Source of the DNA: Sphingomonas sp. PP-CE-1A-559
Lineage (GTDB): Bacteria; Pseudomonadota; Alphaproteobacteria; Sphingomonadales; Sphingomonadaceae
Direction of reading: 5' to 3'
Assembly: GCF_004340965.1 (NCBI RefSeq)
Contig: NZ_SLYA01000017.1
Coordinates: forward strand, 1 to 35,748
Length of the DNA: 35,748 nt
Shown: positions 31,484-35,748 of the stretch, piece after piece
Layout: the number at the start of each line of letters is the position of its first letter
How positions within the stretch are numbered: the first letter of the stretch is position 1
Notes under the pieces: model-generated
The model's database searches: none
Told to the model about the DNA's origin: nothing
What the model saw: only the letters and a program-made list of their open reading frames with translations
Translations under genes and position numbers: made by a program

Positions 31484-34093
31484 ATGATCGAATACCACAG
31501 CCTTCGTGATTCCCGACTCATAAGGTGCCGGCTACAGAATCTTGCTTATCGGACGGCACTCGCCTTTCTGGCAGGGGGGGCGGCATGTCCCGGGGCGGGA
31601 ACGGCTCAGGAGATACCTCCGGAGGCACCGTCGTCCGGCAAGGACGACATCGTCATCACGGGTCAACGGACCGCCGGTAGCGCGGTTGGTGCTGTAGATC
31701 CGACTGCGACCCTGGACCAGGCGGCGATCCAGGCGCTGGGCGCGACCGATCTGAAGACTTTGCTCGAACGCTTGAAAACGCTCACGACGTCCGCAAGTGG
31801 CGGGGATCCGGTCTATCTGCTCAATGGCCGACGGATGTCGAGTATGAACGAGCTCTACAGCCTGCCGCAGGAGGCGATGGAGAAGATCGAGGTCTTGCCT
31901 GAGTCCGAGGCTGCACGGTTCGGTTTTCCTGCCACCGTTCGCGTAATGAACTTCATCACCAAAAAGAAGTTTCGTGCGGTCACGTACCAGCAGGCCACCG
32001 GCACCACGACGGAAGGCGGCGGTGAGACGAACTATGTCGAGGTAACCGCCGCCCGCATCGACGGCCCGCGCCGCGCAACGCTGACGATGTCGCATCTGAG
32101 GCTCAACCCGATTCTACAAAGCGAACGGGCGATCGGGCCCGATCCGGACACGCTGTATGCGCTTGGCGGCAACATCACGGGGGTAGGCGGGGGGAGTATC
32201 GATCCAGCGCTCGATGCTCTGGTCGGTAACCCGGTTACGATCGCCGCGGTGCCGAACGACCCGGCAAGTCGGCGAACTTTGGCGGGATACGTCGCCGGCG
32301 CAGGGGTGCCTGCGGTTACCGATGTCGGGCGCTATCGCTCGCTCCAGCAGCGGAACGACAGGATCTCTGTCGACGGCACCGTCGCGGCGCCGATCGGCAA
32401 GTCGATGAGCGGGTCGCTTAACTTGTCGATGGAGGCGCAAAGGAACACTGGCTTGAACGGCTTGGCGCCCGCCCTGCTCACGGTACCGGGAGGGAGCGGC
32501 GTGCTGCCCTTTGCTGACGATGTTCTGCTCTACCGCTATCTGCCCGACGCGGTGCTCCGGCAGCGGAACACTAGCCTGACTTTGCACGGTTCGGGTCTGG
32601 TACAGGGCAGTATCCGGCGCTGGGGGTGGAACGTCACCACCAGCTACGACCGGGTGCGGGGGCTTGCACGTTCGCAACAAGGCGTCCCGATCGACGACTT
32701 GCAGGCCTCGATCGATGCGGGCGGTGATCCGCTGGCAATGTTGCCCCCCGAAGCGGCCGCGCTGCGTCAGGACTATCGAAGCCGGACTGTGACCGGCACC
32801 TTGCTGACGAAGGCGGTCGCGAACGGTCCGCTGGTCAAGCTGCCGGCCGGCGACGCGCAGGTCACGCTGGCGGGCGATTACGCACGGTCGAGCAGTTCGG
32901 GGAGCCTGCCGGGTTTGCAGCAATCGACGCTGGACCTCACGCGCACGACGAAAGGGGCAAGCGTCAACGCGGATCTTCCGATCGCCTCCGCCAATCAGGA
33001 CGTGCTCGCGTTCCTCGGGCAACTGTCGGTCAACGGCATGATCGGTGTGTCGGACGTATCCGATTACGGTCGGCTGGTCAGTTCCAACTACGGTCTGACA
33101 TGGTCGCCGGTGCGACCGATCCAGCTGATCGCGTCGGTCAACGAAGCGCAGACCCCGCCGGCGATCGCGCTGTTGACCAATCCGACGGTCACCACGCCGA
33201 ACACGCCCTTTTTCGACTTCACCACCGGCACCAGCGTGCTCGTCACGACGATCGCCGGTGGCAATCTTGCCTTGGCCCCGGAACGTCGACGGATTGTCAC
33301 GCTGGGCGTGGCCGTATCGCCGATCAAGGCAAAGGATCTGCGGCTTACCGCCAATTATCTCGAAACGCGCATCGGCAATCAGACGGCGACGTTGGGCAGC
33401 GCCACCGCCGCATTCCAGACCGCGTTTGCCGATGCGTTTCAGCGCAATGCCGCAGGCCAACTCGTCAGTGCCGACCTGAGGCCGGTCAACATCGCGCGCG
33501 AACGCGAAAAGAAGATGCAGGTTACGCTCAGCCTGTCGACGCCGATCGGTCGTACCCCCCGGCCGCCGACGCCGCCCGTCGGTACCGCCGCGAAGGACAG
33601 CCCGCCGCCAGCCGCACCCAAGCCCAGGCCGCAAATCTATGTGTCGATGACCACGACGTGGCGGCTCGACGATCGCCTGTCGTTGCGAAGCGATCTACCG
33701 GCGCTGGACCTGCTGGATGGCGACACGCTGACCGGCACCGGCGGGCGCCCTCGCTGGGAAACCGAACTGAACCTGAGCGGATCGCTCGGGGCTGCGAACA
33801 TCGGGCTGTATGGCCGGTTGCAGGGGCCGACCCGAATTCGCAGCGACCTGGCGGCGTCGGACCTTCGGTTTTCGGGCCGGACGTGGCTCGTGCCCTACGC
33901 ATCTCTCAAGGTCGACCAGATCGTTAAACGTCCCTGGGCAAAAGCCATGATGCTGCAGTTCACGGTCGAGAACCTGTTGAACAATCGGATCAACGTGCGC
34001 GATCGGCTCGACCGCGTCCCAAACCGTTTCCAAGCCGCGTACATCGATCCGTTAGGTCGCTCCGTCCGGCTCGGTCTGCGCAAGCTCTTCTGA
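31484..34093 (+). CDS. TonB-dependent outer-membrane receptor
   Basis: The start at 31484 gives 869 residues and places a hydrophobic signal (TALAFLAGGAACPGAGTAQ) near residue 35; an in-frame ATG at 31370 is less likely. After KDDIVITGQR comes a plug with LGATDLKTLLERL, VYLLNGRRM and a beta-rich segment leading to VRVMNFITKKKFR. The barrel ends in SVRLGLRKLF, the C-terminal aromatic signature for outer-membrane insertion. A proline-rich stretch (RTPRPPTPPVG...PPPAAPKPRP) sits in a late barrel loop. Ligand unknown; a peptide or protein is suggested by the linked M16 peptidase. Confidence 0.88.
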   Translation: MIEYHSLRDSRLIRCRLQNLAYRTALAFLAGGAACPGAGTAQEIPPEAPSSGKDDIVITGQRTAGSAVGAVDPTATLDQAAIQALGATDLKTLLERLKTLTTSASGGDPVYLLNGRRMSSMNELYSLPQEAMEKIEVLPESEAARFGFPATVRVMNFITKKKFRAVTYQQATGTTTEGGGETNYVEVTAARIDGPRRATLTMSHLRLNPILQSERAIGPDPDTLYALGGNITGVGGGSIDPALDALVGNPVTIAAVPNDPASRRTLAGYVAGAGVPAVTDVGRYRSLQQRNDRISVDGTVAAPIGKSMSGSLNLSMEAQRNTGLNGLAPALLTVPGGSGVLPFADDVLLYRYLPDAVLRQRNTSLTLHGSGLVQGSIRRWGWNVTTSYDRVRGLARSQQGVPIDDLQASIDAGGDPLAMLPPEAAALRQDYRSRTVTGTLLTKAVANGPLVKLPAGDAQVTLAGDYARSSSSGSLPGLQQSTLDLTRTTKGASVNADLPIASANQDVLAFLGQLSVNGMIGVSDVSDYGRLVSSNYGLTWSPVRPIQLIASVNEAQTPPAIALLTNPTVTTPNTPFFDFTTGTSVLVTTIAGGNLALAPERRRIVTLGVAVSPIKAKDLRLTANYLETRIGNQTATLGSATAAFQTAFADAFQRNAAGQLVSADLRPVNIAREREKKMQVTLSLSTPIGRTPRPPTPPVGTAAKDSPPPAAPKPRPQIYVSMTTTWRLDDRLSLRSDLPALDLLDGDTLTGTGGRPRWETELNLSGSLGAANIGLYGRLQGPTRIRSDLAASDLRFSGRTWLVPYASLKVDQIVKRPWAKAMMLQFTVENLLNNRINVRDRLDRVPNRFQAAYIDPLGRSVRLGLRKLF

Positions 34094-34181
34094 GACGTGA
34101 GCCTCGTGGATTACTGCAAACGGTGGGTATTTGACGCGGCTCTAGCTTGCCGGATCGGTTCCTGCGGCTTTAGAGCACAAT

Positions 34182-34646
34182 GTGCTTCGACGACCGTCCT
34201 CCCGATTGTTGGTTCTTGATCCAGACGATCGCGTTTTGCTGTTTCGCTTCGAGCATAAGAAGGGCGCCCTGATCGGGCAAACCTTCTGGGCTACGCCCGG
34301 GGGCGGCCTTGCCGAAGGGGAGGCCTTTGAGCAGGCGGCTATCCGTGAGCTGTTTGAGGAAACAGGTGTCGTGGTCGAAACAGCGGGCCGCCAAGTCGCA
34401 CAGCGGCTCGCATCCTTTGTACTACCTTCTGGCGAGATAGTTGAGGCCGACGAGCGATATTACGTTGTTCGGGTCCATCAAAGTACCGTGTCGACCGCCA
34501 ACTGGACCAAGATGGAGCATACCGTGATGTCCGTCCACCGGTGGTGGAGCCAAGCGGAACTTGAGGTAACCGCCGAACAGGTCTGGCCTGAAAATCTATG
34601 CTACATGCTCATCGAAACCGGGGAGTGGACCGCGGCCCCGCGGTGA
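34182..34646 (+). CDS. Nudix hydrolase
   Basis: The 154-residue product starts at GTG 34182 and has an exact Nudix box from G41 to V63: GGLAEGEAFEQAAIRELFEE followed by TGV. This box coordinates the metal for cleavage of nucleoside diphosphate-linked substrates. The preceding WATPGGG turn is typical of NTP- or dNTP-acting members. W-rich segments (STANWTKMEHTVMSVHRWWS) follow. Substrate cannot be inferred. The Shine-Dalgarno site is poor, so translation may be weak or start elsewhere. Confidence 0.9.
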   Translation: MLRRPSSRLLVLDPDDRVLLFRFEHKKGALIGQTFWATPGGGLAEGEAFEQAAIRELFEETGVVVETAGRQVAQRLASFVLPSGEIVEADERYYVVRVHQSTVSTANWTKMEHTVMSVHRWWSQAELEVTAEQVWPENLCYMLIETGEWTAAPR

Positions 34647-34696
34647 TTGGTCAGTTACGCTATCGCCGTAAAGACTGGCTTCAGGTCGCAGCGGAC

Positions 34697-34757
34697 ATGA
34701 ACGAATGGCGGAAGTTGGGAGGTCAATATTCGCTTGGGAATGACCGGTTGTGGGTCT
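34697..34757 (+). repeat. Dispersed intergenic repeat, copy H (best match to consensus)
   Basis: ATGAACGAATGGCGGAAGTT, GGGAGGTC, an AT-rich middle, then GGAATGACCGGTTGTGGGTC. The first 20 bases equal the consensus. It lies between the Nudix gene and the LysR stop. Confidence 0.78.
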
Positions 34758-34827
34758 CGTAGTCGCTTAGTTGCTCGGCGACTGATAATCGGTGATGCCA
34801 CCTGCGGCTAGCGAGGGTCTGCCTTTT

Positions 34828-35745
34828 TCAAACCGCTAGTGGACTTGCGACGCCATCAGACAGCTTCATCCACTCAATGAAGGTCCGCATGGCGGCAGGC
34901 ATGTGGCGTCTGCTCGGGTAGTAAAGTTGGAAACCCGGGAACGGCCTGCACCAGTCCATCAACACGCGTTGAAGCGATCCGTCCGCAATATGCTTCTCGA
35001 CCCTGCTTTCGACTAAAAGTGCGACGCCGCAACCCCGCAAGGCGCCTTCGAGCAGGAGGTCGGTATCGTTTGCGGTCATGACGCTGTCGACAATCACGTC
35101 CACTGGCCCCTTGGGGCCATCGAAGTGCCAAGGATGCAGGGCACCCGTTTCGTACCAGCGGTACGTTAGGCAGGCATGACCGTTTAGCTCGGCGGGCGAC
35201 TGCGGTGGCGGCCGCTCAGCGAAATAGACCGGCGACGCCACGACAGCCATGCGGAGGTCCGGGGTGAGGGGCACCGAGATCATGTCCTGCTGAACGATCG
35301 AGCCTGACCGGATCCCGAAATCGAAGCCTCTGCCAATCACATCGATGATGCTATCGTCGATCACGAGATCGAGCCGGATGTCGGGATAGGCGGCGCGAAA
35401 GGCCGCGAGTTTTGGCATGACGATCAATTGTGCCGCAATTCGCGGCATGTTGATCCGCACGAGCCCGCGTGGCTGCTGCTGAAAAGCCGCGACATCACGC
35501 ACCGCATCTTCAACCTCGGCGACCGACGGTTTCAGACGCTCCAACAAGGCTTGCCCCGCCTCGGTTGGCGCGACGCTGCGGGTCGTACGGTGGAGGAGAC
35601 GGGCGCCCAGACGCTGCTCGAGCGATCGCATGCTGTGACTCAGCGCCGAGGGTGAAATGTTCAGCCTCAGGGCAGCACCTCGAAAACTTCGCTCATCCGC
35701 GATGGCCATGAAGGCCATCAGTTCAGCAAACTCTGCGCCACGCAT
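34828..35745 (-). CDS. LysR-family transcriptional regulator
   Basis: The 305-residue product has the winged helix-turn-helix at residues 5-64 (FMAIADERSFRGAALRLNIS, PSALSHSMRSLEQRLGARLL, HRTTRSVAPTEAG) and a periplasmic-binding-like effector domain from about residue 92 (PRGLVRINMPRIAAQLIVMP...). It belongs to the large CrgA/AaeR-like branch with R-T-T-R-S-V/A. It would bind DNA as a tetramer and respond to an unknown small molecule. The start lies three bases from the window end, so its promoter and divergent target are not visible. Confidence 0.92.
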   Translation of the reverse strand: MRGAEFAELMAFMAIADERSFRGAALRLNISPSALSHSMRSLEQRLGARLLHRTTRSVAPTEAGQALLERLKPSVAEVEDAVRDVAAFQQQPRGLVRINMPRIAAQLIVMPKLAAFRAAYPDIRLDLVIDDSIIDVIGRGFDFGIRSGSIVQQDMISVPLTPDLRMAVVASPVYFAERPPPQSPAELNGHACLTYRWYETGALHPWHFDGPKGPVDVIVDSVMTANDTDLLLEGALRGCGVALLVESRVEKHIADGSLQRVLMDWCRPFPGFQLYYPSRRHMPAAMRTFIEWMKLSDGVASPLAV

Positions 35746-35748
35746 ACT

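Noticed and set aside
1..35748. CRISPR arrays, tRNA and rRNA genes
   Set aside because: No regularly spaced direct repeats and no tRNA-like cloverleaf or rRNA segments were noticed; the dispersed repeats are kilobases apart and imperfect.

Overview
The window reads as a high-GC alphaproteobacterial chromosome, most likely Sphingomonadaceae (Sphingomonas or a close relative). Support comes from protein sequence style (TonB-dependent receptor, OprB porin, CYTH-CHAD protein, a 45-residue lysine-rich protein, a remnant of a LOV-type kinase) and from a dispersed intergenic repeat. No tRNA, rRNA or CRISPR array was seen.

Layout. 1-1000: an IS5-family (IS427-type) element, missing one end, that cut a PAS/LOV histidine kinase gene after codon 33. 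1.3-2.4 kb: two hypothetical genes. 2.9-5.2 kb: a tight set with two small genes, a methyltransferase-like gene and a diaminopimelate decarboxylase, followed by a convergent CsoR/RcnR-type regulator with its own operator. 5.98-10.27 kb: a three-gene operon coding for a duplicated permease, an ATPase with an AAA-associated tail and an OprB porin, with no binding protein. 10.36-11.72 kb: a complete IS1111-group (IS110 family) element. 12.2-16.4 kb: a broken small gene, a diguanylate cyclase, a lipoprotein and a CYTH-CHAD protein. 16.4-19.8 kb (minus strand): an SDR gene, then a coupled operon of GST, double DUF1428, VOC and PhnB-like genes that looks like electrophile detoxification. 20-25 kb: small genes, phosphatidylserine decarboxylase, glutaminase, a broken K+ channel gene and small ORFs. 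25-28 kb: a decayed accessory patch with a DUF6615 nuclease-like gene, a broken partner, an IS66 scrap and an MBL-fold gene lacking its C terminus. 28.4-34.7 kb: small genes, an M16 peptidase plus TonB-dependent receptor locus and a Nudix hydrolase. 34.8-35.7 kb: a LysR regulator.

The most striking signal links two things. At least eleven copies of a ~60-bp intergenic repeat lie scattered here, all in the same orientation. The IS1111-group element sits exactly inside one of them. The 3' noncoding part of that element carries a stretch matching the repeat target (TGAACGAAT) and, further 3', a stretch matching its own circular junction (CATACGTT), in the order expected of a bridge/seek RNA. Removing the element with one AA dinucleotide restores the repeat consensus. 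This suggests an RNA-guided transposon programmed to land in a host repeat family.
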